Below, one piece after another: positions 45,896 through 58,115 of a stretch of DNA of 64,000 bases. Source of the stretch: Mesocentrotus franciscanus (Eukaryota; Echinodermata; Echinoidea; Camarodonta; Strongylocentrotidae); the NCBI GenBank assembly GCA_037976565.1, contig CP137674.1, positions 35,677,256-35,741,255 on the forward strand. The letters run 5' to 3'. Under the pieces are notes generated by a model. The model did no database searches, was not told where the DNA came from, and worked only from the letters and a program-made list of their open reading frames with translations. Every line of letters starts with the position of its first letter. The first letter of the stretch is position 1. The translations under genes and the position numbers were made by a program.

Positions 45896-46749
45896 ATAAA
45901 TAAAATGTATTAATTAATTCTTATTTTCTTCTCATATATCATGAGCTCTCTCCCTCCTACAATGCTCTCTCTCTCTCTTTTCTTTTCACCATCTGAATTT
46001 TTTTCTCCACCATGCTGACTCATTCTAATTATTTTCCTCTACCATACTGATTCCCCACTCTCTCTCTCACTCTCTCTCTCTCTTTCTCTCTATGTATTCT
46101 CTCCCTTGATACCTTTTTCTCTATCTCATCTTTCTTCTTTCTCTTAACTGTATGCATATGGTTATGTGTGTGTGTGTTTGTGTGTTTGTGTGTTAGGTTG
46201 TGTGTGTTGTGTGTGTGTGTACGTGTACATGAATCTGTCTATTTATAGTAGCCGTTAAGGTAATCATAATTTCCTGATTAATATACATGTATAATTTTGC
46301 TGTTTTTATAAGTATCTCAATTGTTAAGAAATTTCTCTAACAAAGTTGTAAATTTTATATTGTATACCGGGGCCCTGCCTACAAGCAACTTGCTTATTAA
46401 GGGTATCCCTCCATTTTTATGTTTATATTGTTATTTTAATACAATGTGTCAATATTATGTTATATTTGTTCTTTTTTTAAAGATGGAAAAATAAAAATTG
46501 AATTGAATTGAATCAGGATTTTTTTCTTTATCTTTATAAGATGTATTTTTGTTGTATTACGACCTCACAAGTCTTAAAATGTTTGCTCGCTCGCACATAA
46601 ATACTCAGACCATCACACCCAACTGCAAAGTATGATATTACAGCAGTATCTTGGACCATGTAAAGATAAAAACAAACATTGAAATCATCCCTAATAATGT
46701 AATCACATTGTAGGGGTATGTACTAATGTCTAAAAATGTTATAGTTTCA

Positions 46750-46985
46750 CTTTGAGGTTTCCCTTTGTAGGTGCCCCTTTTTGCCAGAAAGTGCCTTTTT
46801 TGGTGCGTCCACCCCACTTTGAAAGGTGCACCATCGCCCATGTCATCATCATTATTTCCATGACCACCTGCACCACCACCACCACCACCACCACCACCAC
46901 CATCATCATCTTGATCATCATCACCAAATCACCACCATCATCATGCGCCGCCACATGTATATTCTACCCTCGAAACATATAGGCT
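46750..46985. repeat. GTGCCCC units and CAC/CAT microsatellite
   Basis: GGTGCCCCTTTTTGCCAGAA, AAGTGCCTTTTTTGGTGCG and then CAC/CAT runs. This mirrors the content of 40,985-41,200, so the plus-strand LINE lies inside one such region or between two copies. Confidence 0.7.
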
Positions 46986-47700
46986 TTAATGAATAATATG
47001 CTGGGGAGCTTAGAATAATAATAATGATAATAGAAATAATAGTAATATTAATTATAATAATAATAATAAAATAATAATGATAATAAGGATGATAATAAGA
47101 ATACTTATGATGTTAAACATAATGAAAATACAAAATAATAATAAACCGTTCTTGAAAAGGGTAAATCACATGACGATACAACGTCCCTATACGCTTCTAA
47201 AAAAAGTTTGGATATAATTTCCCTGGCTTTAGCTCTAAAGGAAATCTTTACAAGAATGTTGGCACCCAAACAATTATTTTGTATATTTTTTTATTTTATT
47301 GAATGGTTTATTAAAAATACTGAAATTAGCAGCCCAAGAGCTGAATTTGATTTGATTTTGATTTTGATTTTATTTTCTTCTGCATTCATGTAAGTACACA
47401 GTTTTTCGATAATAATAATATGAAGTACAATAAGCATTTTTCCGACAATGAATCATAAATAAGCAAATATATGTATATAAAAAAATGTTATTTTCAAAAA
47501 CGAAATGATAAACTGTCATAGATACTAAATTTCCTCAAACATTATAAAATATTTTAAAAAAATATTTGCGGAAGAAGGACTGTCATTGTAAGCAGTTTGC
47601 TTGATAATATGACAGCCCCAGAAAAAAAACTCATGAAATAGATTAACACATTTATGAAGCAGAACGGATAGGTAATTTAAAATACAAACTTTGTTGATGG
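46986..47700. other. AT-rich sequence, no gene recognised
   Basis: AAT/ATG repeats at 47,015-47,150. A TCTTTACAAGAATGTTGGCA segment at about 47,247 recurs at about 51,978, on the far side of the minus-strand LINE. Confidence 0.5.
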
Positions 47701-47714
47701 TGATATTTTCCAAT

Positions 47715-47820
47715 GCAGATGAGGATGAAGAGGATGATGATGAGGATGAAGAGGATGATGATGAGGATGATGATGAAGAAGATGATGATAATGACGATGA
47801 TAATGATGATGATGAAAGAA
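47715..47820. repeat. GAT/GAG microsatellite at the 3' end of a LINE
   Basis: GATGAGGAT and GATGATGAT units. On the minus strand this follows the stop of ORF2 (47,864) by about 45 bp, so it may be the microsatellite tail of that LINE. Confidence 0.85.
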
Positions 47821-47863
47821 GAGATGACATTATGATAAAGACTGAAGAGTTGACACAGAAATT

Positions 47864-50789
47864 TTATCTTGAGTATTTTGATAACAACATCTTTTTAACA
47901 TTGGCTTTAAATGAGTAGAGGGAGCAACATGATTTAATAGATTCTGGGAGAGAGTTCCACAGGTCAGGACCATGGTGTCTTATGGATCTATGGGCAATAA
48001 GTAATTTTGGGTTTACTAGATGAAAATTTGAGGAATTACTGGTAGGGTAAGAGTGAATGGTTTTATTCATAGTGTAAAAGTTGTGAAATGAAAGAGGCAG
48101 CATATTATTTAAATACTTAAACATGATCAGTAAAGTTTGTAGCGAATTTATGTCGAATACTGTTAGGGTTTTCAGTTTGTAAAATATTGGACCAGTGTGA
48201 GATAAATATGGTGAACCAGTACATATACGAAGGGCTTTCTTTTGCAATAAATAAATAGAGTTGATTTTGGTTTTGGCGCTGGTGGCCCATACTAAGTTGC
48301 AATATGTTATATACGGTAATATCAATGAATTATAAAGCATAACAAGCGTATAACTTGAGATTAATTTCTTCATTTTATATAATAAACCAACATTCCTAGA
48401 AATAGAAGTCGTGATATGACGCATATGTTCATTCCAATTCAGATTTTCGTCGATAATGACACCCAAAAATGTTGTTGTTCTCTTTCTTTCGAGAGGGATA
48501 TTATCGATAATTATGTTGTAAGGAAAATCAATGACATGAGAATTTGCGTGCTTGAAATACATGAAATTTGTTTTATCGATATTAAGGGATAACTTATTGC
48601 ATTGAAACCATAGCGATAATTTTGGTAACTCATTATTAAGTGTATTTACTAAGGTGTTTAAATTATGATGTGAACAGCAGATGTTCGTGTCATCAGCAAA
48701 TAGCACAAATGATAATAAAGGTGTTGTATTGGTTAAATCATTAATATATAATAAAAAAAGCAAAGGGCCTAAAATTGATCCTTGAGGAACTCCACATTTA
48801 GTAGGCAAGAAATTGGACAAAACATCATTAAACACTACATATTGTTTTCTGTTAGATAAATAGGTCTCAAACCATGACAGTGCAACTCCACGAATTCCAT
48901 AACAGTAAAGTTTTTTCAGTAAAATTTGGTGGTCCAGTGTATCAAAGGCTTTTGATAGATCCATAAATACTCCTATTACATGTTCTTTATTGGCCATAGC
49001 ATTCGTTATTTTATCATATAATTGTACTAAAGCTTGGTCGGTTGAATGTCCTTTTCTGAAACCATATTGATTTAGATTTAGGAAATGAAAAGTATCTAGA
49101 AACTTATAAAGCCTTTTGTAAATAATCTTTTCTAGGATTTTAGATATGCTGGGAAGAATAGAGATAGGCCTGTAATTACTAATTTCGTGAGGATTTTCTT
49201 TTTAAAAACAGGATTTACCTTAGCAATTTTCAGGGACTCAGGACATTTCCGGTATTAATTGATAGATTAAAAATGTGAGTTAAAGGACAAGCGATAAAGT
49301 GTATGACTTGTTTAAGAAGGAAAGAACTAATTCTATCGTGACCCTGTGATTTACTTAATTTGAGATTTTTGTTATTTCGGTTATTTCATTAGGATCAGTG
49401 GGATTAAAAACAGTGATGAATTTGAGGGTTCAGGAAGAAATGTAGTAAAATTTTCGTTTGGTGTATTAAGTTTATTTGCTAAATTAGGTCCTATGTTTAC
49501 AAAATAAGAATTAAAGGTATCGGCTACATCTTCAGACTTTATAACTGTATCATCTATTGTAAAATTATCATTTGGCAATTTTTAGTTTTCTTTCCAATCA
49601 AATCATTAATAATCCCCCAGGTAGATTTCATATTTGATTTCACTCTATTGAGTTTGTCGGAATAGTACATTTTACGAGAATTTCGAATTATGTTGGTTAA
49701 TTTATTTCGGTATGTTTTATATTTGTTTTTGTTATGAATAGTTGAGTTCGTTAGATAAGCCTTATACAGTTTATTCCTTGTGTGTATCGATTGTAGAATT
49801 GCTTTTGTTATCCATGGCATTTTACAACGCTTATTTTTCTTGCTCGCAGACACTAGAGGAAAATTTTGTCATAATATATCTGTAATTTAGTATTAAAAGT
49901 TTCGTATGCTATATCTGCATTTGATTCATTAAAGACGTCCAACCATTCTTCTGTTGCTAGATCACTTTTGAATGATTCAATATTTTGGGGTGTTTCTTTT
50001 CTGTACATGTTTGATTTAGCTGACTTTTTCATTGTGATTTCATTATTACATATTAAAAAAATTGGCAAATGATCAGATATATCAGAATATATTAGTCCGC
50101 TGGTAATGTTATTATCAAAGATATTAGAAAAAATATTGTCTATTAATGTTGAAGATTGACCGTCAATTCTAGTTGGTTTATTTATATGTGGATAACAACT
50201 ATTAGAATAGGTAATGTGAAGAAGTGTATCATGCTGGCTACTATGAGATAAAAGGTCAATGTTAAAGTCGCCCATTAAATATAAGTGTTTACCTTCCCCT
50301 GTAAGAGTGTGAAGGCATTTATCTAGATCTTCACAAAATAAATTTGTATGACTATGAGGGGGTCTATAGATTAATCCGACGATAATATTTTTTTTGTTTG
50401 GATTAATGATTTCTAAGAATAATGATTCACTTTGTTTTAACGATATTTCTTTTCGGATTTTAAATTGTAAATGTTCATTGACATAAAACGCGACACCCCC
50501 TCCTCTTATTTCTTCGCGATCTAGTCTAATCAATGTATAATTTTGCAAGTTAAATAAGTTAGGCGAAGTGTTATGAAGCCAGGTTTCAGTGACACCAATA
50601 ATAGAGAAAGGAAAATTATTTATAGTATGCAACAATGTTTGCAAAGAATCAAAATTTTGCCTAAACTTCTAGCGTTTATGTGAAGTAAACTAAATTTATG
50701 CTGTGTATTTTGAAAACTTGAAGTAAATTCATCAGTTGTGTAATAGTTACTATTGAAAATGGATAACAGATCTAAATCATTATCCATGA
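47864..50789 (-). pseudogene. LINE ORF2, recently decayed
   Basis: Starts near 50,789 with MFMDNDLDLLSIFNSNYYTT, then FSLLHINARSLGK. Endonuclease: IGVTETWL, IRGGGVAFYVNEH, HLYLMGDFNIDLL and LIYSDISDHLPIF (50,640-49,853). Linker: WITKAILQSIHTRNKLYKAY. Reverse transcriptase: NYRPISILPSISKILEKI (from about 49,190), FMDLSKAFDTLDH, GVPQGSILGPLLFLLYIN and FADDT (48,700 down), then HHGPDLWNSLPESIKSCCSL and a stop at 47,864. Frame breaks near 50,655, 49,853, 49,560, 49,340 and 49,200 only. The final 445 or so codons are uninterrupted. CR1/jockey superfamily, a different lineage from the plus-strand LINE. Confidence 0.93.
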
Positions 50790-51760
50790 ACATTGATTAT
50801 TTTTACCAATTGATGTTGATTAAAGGTATAATAACTGGTTTGCATGTAAAATTTCTGTGTCGTACTAGTATGGTGGTGGTAGTGATCATGGGATGAAAAG
50901 AGAATGGAATGAAGAGATAATGATAAGTGAACATGAAATGCATGAAATAAGAATGAATGATGATGAGAACCTAAAGCGTTTACGAAATGATTAACTTTCA
51001 TAATGATAAGCTCACTAATTTTTGAGCATCTCAACCATAAAGTACATTTAAAATTAAAATTACGGAACCTTTGATGAAACACTTTGCTCCGGTACCACTG
51101 CACTCGATGAAAACGTATTTGATGCCTTGATAAGAAGTAATATGGTAATTAATATCATATCTAGTTTTTCACGAAATAAAATGTTCCCAACTCAAGTCCA
51201 CAATAAAACTCTAATGATCCAAATATGAAGCAAAATCGAGAAAAGAATTCATCATGAGATAGAGCAGCACCGGGACAAAGGTTTTACATATTTACATAAA
51301 GAATAGCTACGAACTACAAATGCAACAAACAGAGCAAGGTATCAATTATTCAATTAAACAGAGAATGTTTATATGCATGTCTTGCAATTGTTAATTTGTA
51401 AAAGGTAAAGTTAAAACATGGAGAACTAAATTATTGAACACATGGGTATAGAAGTTTAATTTTTTTTTCATTATCAATATAATTACAAAAATTCATGCTA
51501 TATTCAGCAAGTATTACAAAATAAACACAAACGACGACATATGAAGTGAAGTCGAATACAATATCTAGAATATTATCATCTAATGTAGTACAACTTCACT
51601 TCACATAGCTTTCATTCAGTTTACAATAAAAGCACATGAAATACATAGCAATATTAAAACAGTTATTGAAAATAAAGCTTACGAGAGTACATACAAAGAT
51701 AAAATTAATAAGATATAATATCATTTAAAATCTAAATATAATCAACTCGGTGATCAACAC
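50790..51760. other. Probable LINE 5' region and flank, no gene recognised
   Basis: No ORF1-like protein can be read on the minus strand upstream of the ORF2 start. The 324-nt ORF at 50,780-51,103 has no family features. Confidence 0.4.
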
Positions 51761-51764
51761 TATG

Positions 51765-52130
51765 ACAATATAGACTGAATTTTTTTTTTTTTTTTTTTTT
51801 TGGGGGGGGGACATCATTATCAACAGTAGATTAATATTACCGTCTGCATACCACTAGAAAGGGCATCTGTATTTTATTTAAGTTTACTTGCAATTTAACA
51901 GTATTAATATTGTAATTATTCTACCCTAAAACAAATAGGCGTGGATTAATAATATGCCGCGGACGCCGGCTTATAATCTTTACAAGAATCTTGGCACCCC
52001 CAAAATAGACAATGTAGACTGTATTTTCTTTATTTTTTACATGATAAGTTATAGAAGACTGATATTACCATCGGCATACTACTAGAAAAGACACCTGCAT
52101 TTCATTCAAGTATACTTACAATACGTGTAG
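51765..52130. repeat. Pair of direct repeats, about 240 bp apart
   Basis: 51,765-51,895 and 52,005-52,130 share ACAAT(A/G)TAGACTG(A/T)ATT, a TAGA-TTAATATTACC segment, GCATAC(C/T)ACTAGAAA and ATTT(A/C)ATTCAAGT-like blocks. The first holds a T22-G9 run at 51,781-51,811. Confidence 0.7.
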
Positions 52131-52582
52131 GGACCATCTCAAAGTATAAAAGCGACACGAACTGATGAACTTTCTGGCCCAGCGTACTGTTTATTGCACA
52201 GTTGTAATCCCTATCCTATCCGAAACCTTGATATTTTACAGGCCTAGCGCACCCGGCCTATATCCTATTCATTATAAAAAGAATGAAAACAATTAACAAC
52301 AACAACAACAAAGATTCTCAAGTAACGGCCTATAATATTTTGACAAACTCGCTACATTTATAACTTCATAAAGAGCTCATACTATACAGTCAAACTTGTC
52401 TTCGTGGCCACCTCTCCATTAAGGCTCCTTGTCTGTTATGTAGGGGCTATGTATTTTGTCTTCATTGGGAAAGAAATGTGTGTTGTAGAAGCTGTCTGCA
52501 GCTAGTGGCCATTTTGGGGGGTTTCCGTTGAATGACCTTCTGTGTCCTACTTCGTTCTGTGTCCTACTTCATGGAATCAATT
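52131..52582. other. 3' flank of the tyrosine-tail gene
   Basis: Probably 3' UTR and downstream sequence of the minus-strand exon. TTCTGTGTCCTACTTC is duplicated at 52,536-52,570. I cannot fix a poly(A) signal. Confidence 0.35.
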
Positions 52583-52850
52583 TTAATTCAGCAACTCGTA
52601 CTCCGGCTCAGTATTCTCATCGGCCACTCTCAGGTGTGATTTCTTGACTCTAGCTGTTTGTTCCACTATTCTTTGATTTCCATATTCTACCCCCTCGATT
52701 GCATTCATGTGGCCTCTATTTCCGTGTCTAGTTGATTTGATGTCCTCGTAGGCTGGTTGCTTCATAGTTGTTGTATCTAAGGACGTGTAGGGATCGAGTT
52801 CCTGGCCCTCCCTGTCACTGACTGACTGCTTTAGAGCGATGTTAGAGCGT
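52583..52850 (-). CDS. Terminal exon: receptor-like cytoplasmic tail
   Basis: A pyrimidine tract and TTTCAG acceptor precede 268 nt in phase 2 with TAA at 52,585-52,583. The 88-residue product is polar and carries tyrosine motifs in spacing typical of receptor tails: DPYTSL, nine residues, then YEDI (ITAM-like), EYGNQ (YxN, Grb2-type) and YELLN at the C-terminus (YxxL). There is no hydrophobic segment, so the membrane-spanning and extracellular exons should lie at higher coordinates, toward or beyond the gap. Invertebrate deuterostome surface receptors often end this way. Extracellular identity is unknown. Confidence 0.7.
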
Positions 52851-52884
52851 CTGAAATAAAAAGGAAAGAACAATTACTGGTGAG

Positions 52885-52935
52885 ATATAGCGTTGTATCC
52901 TCTAAAAATTTAAAGCGCTGTATAAACCATCATCA
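52885..52935 (+). repeat. SINE tail remnant
   Basis: CGTTGTATCCTCTAAAAATT and AAAGCGCTGTATAAACCATC with an ATC/AGT-type microsatellite after it, matching the 3' end of the SINE family at 32.8 kb. Confidence 0.45.
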
Positions 52936-52997
52936 TAAGTATTACTCTAATTTAATACTAGCAGTAGCAGTAGTAATATTATGATGAAGATGATGAT

Positions 52998-53497
52998 NNN
53001 NNNNNNNNNNNNNNNNNNNNNNNNNNNNNNNNNNNNNNNNNNNNNNNNNNNNNNNNNNNNNNNNNNNNNNNNNNNNNNNNNNNNNNNNNNNNNNNNNNNN
53101 NNNNNNNNNNNNNNNNNNNNNNNNNNNNNNNNNNNNNNNNNNNNNNNNNNNNNNNNNNNNNNNNNNNNNNNNNNNNNNNNNNNNNNNNNNNNNNNNNNNN
53201 NNNNNNNNNNNNNNNNNNNNNNNNNNNNNNNNNNNNNNNNNNNNNNNNNNNNNNNNNNNNNNNNNNNNNNNNNNNNNNNNNNNNNNNNNNNNNNNNNNNN
53301 NNNNNNNNNNNNNNNNNNNNNNNNNNNNNNNNNNNNNNNNNNNNNNNNNNNNNNNNNNNNNNNNNNNNNNNNNNNNNNNNNNNNNNNNNNNNNNNNNNNN
53401 NNNNNNNNNNNNNNNNNNNNNNNNNNNNNNNNNNNNNNNNNNNNNNNNNNNNNNNNNNNNNNNNNNNNNNNNNNNNNNNNNNNNNNNNNNNNNNNNN
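52998..53497. other. Assembly gap of 500 N
   Basis: Exactly 500 undetermined bases, a default gap size, so the true distance is unknown. ORFs spanning it are meaningless. Upstream exons of the tyrosine-tail gene may be hidden here. Confidence 1.
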
Positions 53498-55007
53498 GGT
53501 GACAGCTTGAAGGCTGATGTTTTTCTTCAGCTTGGTAGTAAATTATTGCAGTACCAGCAAGTGCATGATAAATAAAATGTTGGTGAGTGTGAAAACCTGT
53601 TCTTATTACAGGTGACCCCAAACTTTGGAGGGCAGTGTATTTCACTCAGAGTAAATTTAAATTTGAGTAACTACTTAACGTTGCTTAACACTTTTACACT
53701 GTTTCTTGTTGGTTAGCACTACATTGCTTTAAAAAAGCATTGATTTTTTTCTTTGGTAACTGTTTGAAACTTTATGTCGCTTTTCCAAAATTTCAAAAAG
53801 ATTATCAAAAGACACACTTGGACACACTTATATTGCACTGACGCCCTCAGCTAGAAAAGTACTTTAATTAACTCAACTTGACCATTCTTAGTATGATTAG
53901 AAATGTACTTATTGATTACTGTTTTGTAGTTATTAAGCTGTGGAAAAAATAGACCAAACGTTTGATTACTTTCATACTTTGCAATATGATAGCCTGGGGG
54001 AGGCTTTAGAAGCCCTCTACATTTTTTGTGATAATTTTTAAGGCCAAAAATCTTGCGCTGAAATTTTAGGACCTTTTTTCTTTCTGGGTCTTGCATCTTT
54101 TGAAACAAATTTTTCGAAAATCAGACCTACCGTTACAAAGTCACGTGACCTTTGTCTTTGCATGTCAGCCCAAAATTGCTCATTTTCGTGATTTGTGTAC
54201 AAAACATATAAAAGAGATAAAACATTGGTTATTTGGTCTTGTTCATAGTTTAGTGTTTGTTTTGGGGTCAAAATAATTGAATTATAGTTAGAAATGAAAT
54301 AAAACAACAAAACAATACAATACAATACATAAGTTATAAAAACAAAGAAATACATAAGAAATTATCAAAACAATAGATACATGAGTAATAACCTGGCTCT
54401 TCCAAATTTTGTTGTATTATTATTCCAAATGGATATATGTAGTGAAAATGAATGTTTGAATATGAAGAATATGCGGTTTAGGGGTAAAATGTGAATTTTA
54501 TGACCTTAAGTGCATGAATTACCATAAATATGCAAATTAGTGTATTTTTCAAGAAATTGAAATTACCATAGTATTCTATACACTTCACTTGACATGCATG
54601 CCAATTTTTGCGGCGATCATCAAGATCATAGGGGGCTTTAGAGCCCCCCAGCAACATTTGTAAATCATTTTTGTTTTAAAATAACCCTGGCTATATAGGG
54701 TTCAACGCAACATAGTATTATTATTATTATTGTTATTATTATTAGCCATCAACATTTTACTGTTAAGATGGTATATACATCTAGATGGAAAATGTGATGT
54801 AGTACTTAGGCTCTTTATATGCAATTATTTTTTATATGTACATAAAATATGTACCGGTATGCTTGTTATATAGTTTATAGGGCCTACAAGATCTTCAGGA
54901 CTGCTGACTTTATCAGGCTATCAGCGGTACCTCATTAAAAGTGGTCCCTCATGTTGTTACCTTGTTGTAAATTGAAAACCCATGATAATAATAATATAAC
55001 ATGTGTA
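53498..55007. other. AT-rich sequence without recognised gene
   Basis: GGGGGCTTTAGAGCCCCC at about 54,632 is a hairpin, and a similar GGAGGCTTTAGAAGCCCTC lies at about 53,999, which suggests a repeat family. A TTA microsatellite is at 54,717-54,745. No coding exon supported. Confidence 0.45.
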
Positions 55008-55675
55008 GGGAGACTGGGGTTAAGTGGGACACTCTAAAAATAAGAAGACAATGATAAATTCATTTACATCAGGCAAAAGGCTTCACCCAATGCCTTTGAA
55101 AAATATGCCAACAACCACTGTAAACTATTGCACACAAGTATAGGATAAGCAACTTATTTTCACTAATTTTATTACTGATTTTTAAACATTTATTCAGATT
55201 TGTATTATGCGGTTCCCAACTGGGGATCTGACATTTGCTCCTGCGACAATTGCTCGTCTTATTTTCTCCAAAGATATAGGGTTAGGGTTGTGATAGGGTT
55301 TTTGGTTCAGAATAATAGGAAGGTAAGGATTAAGGTTAGTGTTAGGTTTGGGTTTAGAGTTTATGTTTGGCTTAGTATGCAGATTTTCCATTGGAGCAAT
55401 TGTCCCCAGAGCAAATGTCATGGAATCTCCCAACCAAGTGGATACCCCTTGTGATAGTGATTATCCTCTGAGGTGATTAAATGATTTAATACAAGATTTC
55501 TTGATGGCAAGCTAGAATTAATAGTATGGCCATCAATTTCAATTGTTTTTTTTTATATCTGGGGTAAACTGGGACATTAATAATGCAATGAGCGATATCG
55601 GTATTGTTTTCTGTGATTGAATGTACGCTATGGGTGTCCCAGTTTACCCCGAGGTGTCCCAATTAACCCCCATCT
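55008..55675. mobile_element. MITE with GGGGTTAAGTGGGACAC inverted ends
   Basis: GGGGTTAAGTGGGACAC at 55,016-55,032 is inverted at 55,654-55,670 with one mismatch. A second inverted pair, GGGGTAAACTGGGACA at about 55,562 and TGTCCCAGTTTACCCC at about 55,635, lies inside the right end. No transposase. A further TIR element is nested at 55,229-55,420. Confidence 0.75.
55229..55420. mobile_element. Nested small TIR element with TTAGGG-like core
   Basis: The arms TGACATTTGCTC....GACAATTGCTC (55,229-55,255) and the inverse at 55,394-55,420 match at about 23 of 27 positions. The 138-bp core has degenerate GGTTAGGGTT and GTTAGGTTTGGGTTTAG repeats on the plus strand. At 192 bp it is far too short to be autonomous. 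Confidence 0.75.
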
Positions 55676-56369
55676 AAGGGTTTGCAAAATTTATGATTAC
55701 ATGAAAAGTCAAGCTGTGGGAATTCAATCTATAACTGCAATATTTACCTATGTATCTACAGTGCATCCCAGAAAAAGGAAACCAGATTTCAGGGCAGAAA
55801 TTTTCTGTCATAATAATAATTTCCTTTATGAGATATACATGTATGAAATGCTCTACTTTCTACTTTTATTTGATGCATAACGTAATATGCTAGATTTCTG
55901 ACAAATGAGTAAGAAGCCATTTCAGCTTTTGATTTAGCAGCTAACATTGGATCTAATACTAAGTGAATTCACACAAACTTTCTGTTCACATCCTTTCCAA
56001 TACAGCAATAAAAGAGCCCCTGAACAGGGCTACTTAAACACTGTTTTGTTATGTGTAAATTCACTCAAGCATTAGGTCCATTGTCAGCTGCTAGATTAGG
56101 AAAGCTGAATGGCTACTTATTTGGGAGAAATCAAGCATCATTTCATTTTACTTCTTCTCGAGCATACGTCATTCATTTTATATGCATGAAGTGTCATATA
56201 AAAGAGAAAATTATTAATTTTTATGTGATGTGTTTCTTTATCCAAAATAAATATCTTTACTACCCTACAAATTAACTCAAAGTTACAATTTGTTTGTGCA
56301 AATGAAATTTTGGTACCACCACTTTCTATTTTTGTAATTCAATCATAATAAATTATGCATCAAATAAGA

Positions 56370-58115
56370 AGCGGAGCTTTTCACACATATACATCTCATT
56401 GCGGAAATTATTGTATCCCCCGGCAGTATGCCGGTGGGGTACTTTGGATTCAGCAGCGTTACGCCGCCCGCCATATTCTTGTGTGCGCTCTATCTGCCAC
56501 ATTCCTTGACGGATTTCTTTCAAATTTTGTATGGAGGTGTATCTTGGTATAATCTACACACCTATAACTTTTGGTGATGCTGCCCTCAGTGTTCCGTCTT
56601 CTATAGGGTAAAAGGCCATATTTTTGTGGATGGTTTGTGTGCGCTCTATAGGCCACATTTCTCATGGGATTTTGTTCAAATTTTGAACAAAGGTGTATCT
56701 TGGTATAATCTAGAAGCCTATAGATTTTGGTGATGCTGCCTCCAGTGTTCCGTCTTTTATAGGGTCAAAGGTCATATTTTGATAGATATCTTGTGTGCAC
56801 TCTAGTGTGCGGTCTAACTGCATCATTTTTCGACGGATTTCTTTCAAATTTTGTATGGAGGTGTATCTTGGTATAATCTACACACCTCTAACTTTTGGTG
56901 ATGTTGCCCCCATTGTTCCGTCTTCTATAGGGTAAAAGCCCATATTTTTGTGGATGGTTTGTTTGCGCTCCATAGGCCACATTTCTCAATCTCAAGGGAT
57001 TTTGTTCAAATTTTGAACAAAGGTGTATCTTGGTACGATCTACAAGCCTATAGATTTTGCTGATGCTGCCTCCAGTGTTCCGTCTTTTATAGGGTCAAAG
57101 GTCATATTTTGATAGATATCTTGTGTGCACTCTAGTGTGCGGTCTAACTGCATCATTTTTGAACAGATTTCTTTCAAATTGAATATGGAAGTGTATGTTG
57201 GTAAAATCTACGCACCTATAGTTTTTGGTGATGCTGCCACGAGTGTCCCGTGTTTTATAGGGTCAAAGGTCATATGTCTTTTATGAGCTCTAAATGCCAC
57301 ATTTCTTGACAGGTTTCTTTCAAATTTTGTATGGAGATGTATCTTGGTACAATCTACTCATCTACACTTTTGGGCGATGCTGCCCTCATTGTTCCGTCTT
57401 TTATATGGTCAAAGGTCATATGTCTTTTATGCGCTCTAAATGCCACATTTCTTGATGGATTTCTTTCAAATTTAGTATGGAGGTGTATCTTGGTATAATC
57501 TACACACCTCTAGCTTTTGGTGATGCTGCCCCATTGTTCCGTCTTCTATAGGGTAAAAGCCCATATTTTTGTGGATGGTTTGTGTGCGATCTATAGGCCA
57601 CATTTCTCAAGGGATTTTGTTCAATTTTGAATGAAGATGTATCTTGGTACAATTTTGCTGATGCTGCCTGCTGCCTCCAGTGTTTTGTCTTTTATAGGGT
57701 CATAGGTCATATTTTGGTGGGTGTCTAGTGTGCGCTCTGCAGGTACATATTTCATGACGGATTTCTTTCAAATTTTCTTGGTACAATCTACACATCTACA
57801 CTTTTGGGCAATGCTGCCCTCATTTTTCCGTCTTTTATATGGTAAAAGGTCATATGTCTTTTATGCGCTCTAAATGCCACATTTCTTGACGGATTACTTT
57901 CAAATGTTGTATGGAGGTGTGTCTTAGTACAATCTACACATCTTTAGTGTTTGGTGATGCTGCCACCTGTGTTCCGTCTGTTATAGGGTCAAAGGTCATA
58001 TTTTGGTCTTTGTGCGCTCTAACTGCCACATTTCTTAAAAGATTTCTTTCAAATTTTCTACAGAGATGCATTATACTCTAATCTACACACATATTGGTTT
58101 GGTGATGCTGCTCCT
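56370..58115. repeat. Tandem repeat, units of 135-170 bp
   Basis: The marker GTTCCGTCTTxTATAGGGT recurs at 56,591, 56,747, 56,915, 57,077, 57,245, 57,391, 57,535, about 57,670, 57,824 and 57,971. Each unit also has GGATTTCTTTCAAATTTTGT, GGAGGTGTATCTTGGTA and TCAAAGGTCATA. The first four alternate as A-B-A-B (a dimer of about 330 bp). The left edge carries a CCCCCGGCAGTATGCCGGTG hairpin at 56,418. No protein is encoded. Confidence 0.92.

Larger units (their letters stand above)
42000..46512 (+). mobile_element. Non-LTR retrotransposon with ORF1 remnant and ORF2
   Basis: ORF1 C-terminal part (42,080-42,454), ORF2 from 42,776 to about 45,895, a 3' UTR and a tail of ATTGA pentamers at 46,494-46,512. 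It belongs to the jockey/CR1 superfamily, and the pentamer tail is like that of the CR1/L2 group. The 5' part of ORF1 is missing or unrecognisable. The insertion separates two halves of a GTGCCCC/CAC-repeat region. Confidence 0.85.

Noticed and set aside
47691..47918. Asp/Glu-rich ORF
   Set aside because: Translation of a GAT/GAG microsatellite at the end of a LINE.
52947..53645. ORFs running through the N gap
   Set aside because: Undetermined bases were translated as X; no information.
55275..55375. Interstitial telomere
   Set aside because: GGTTAGGGTT words are few and degenerate and lie inside a small TIR element.
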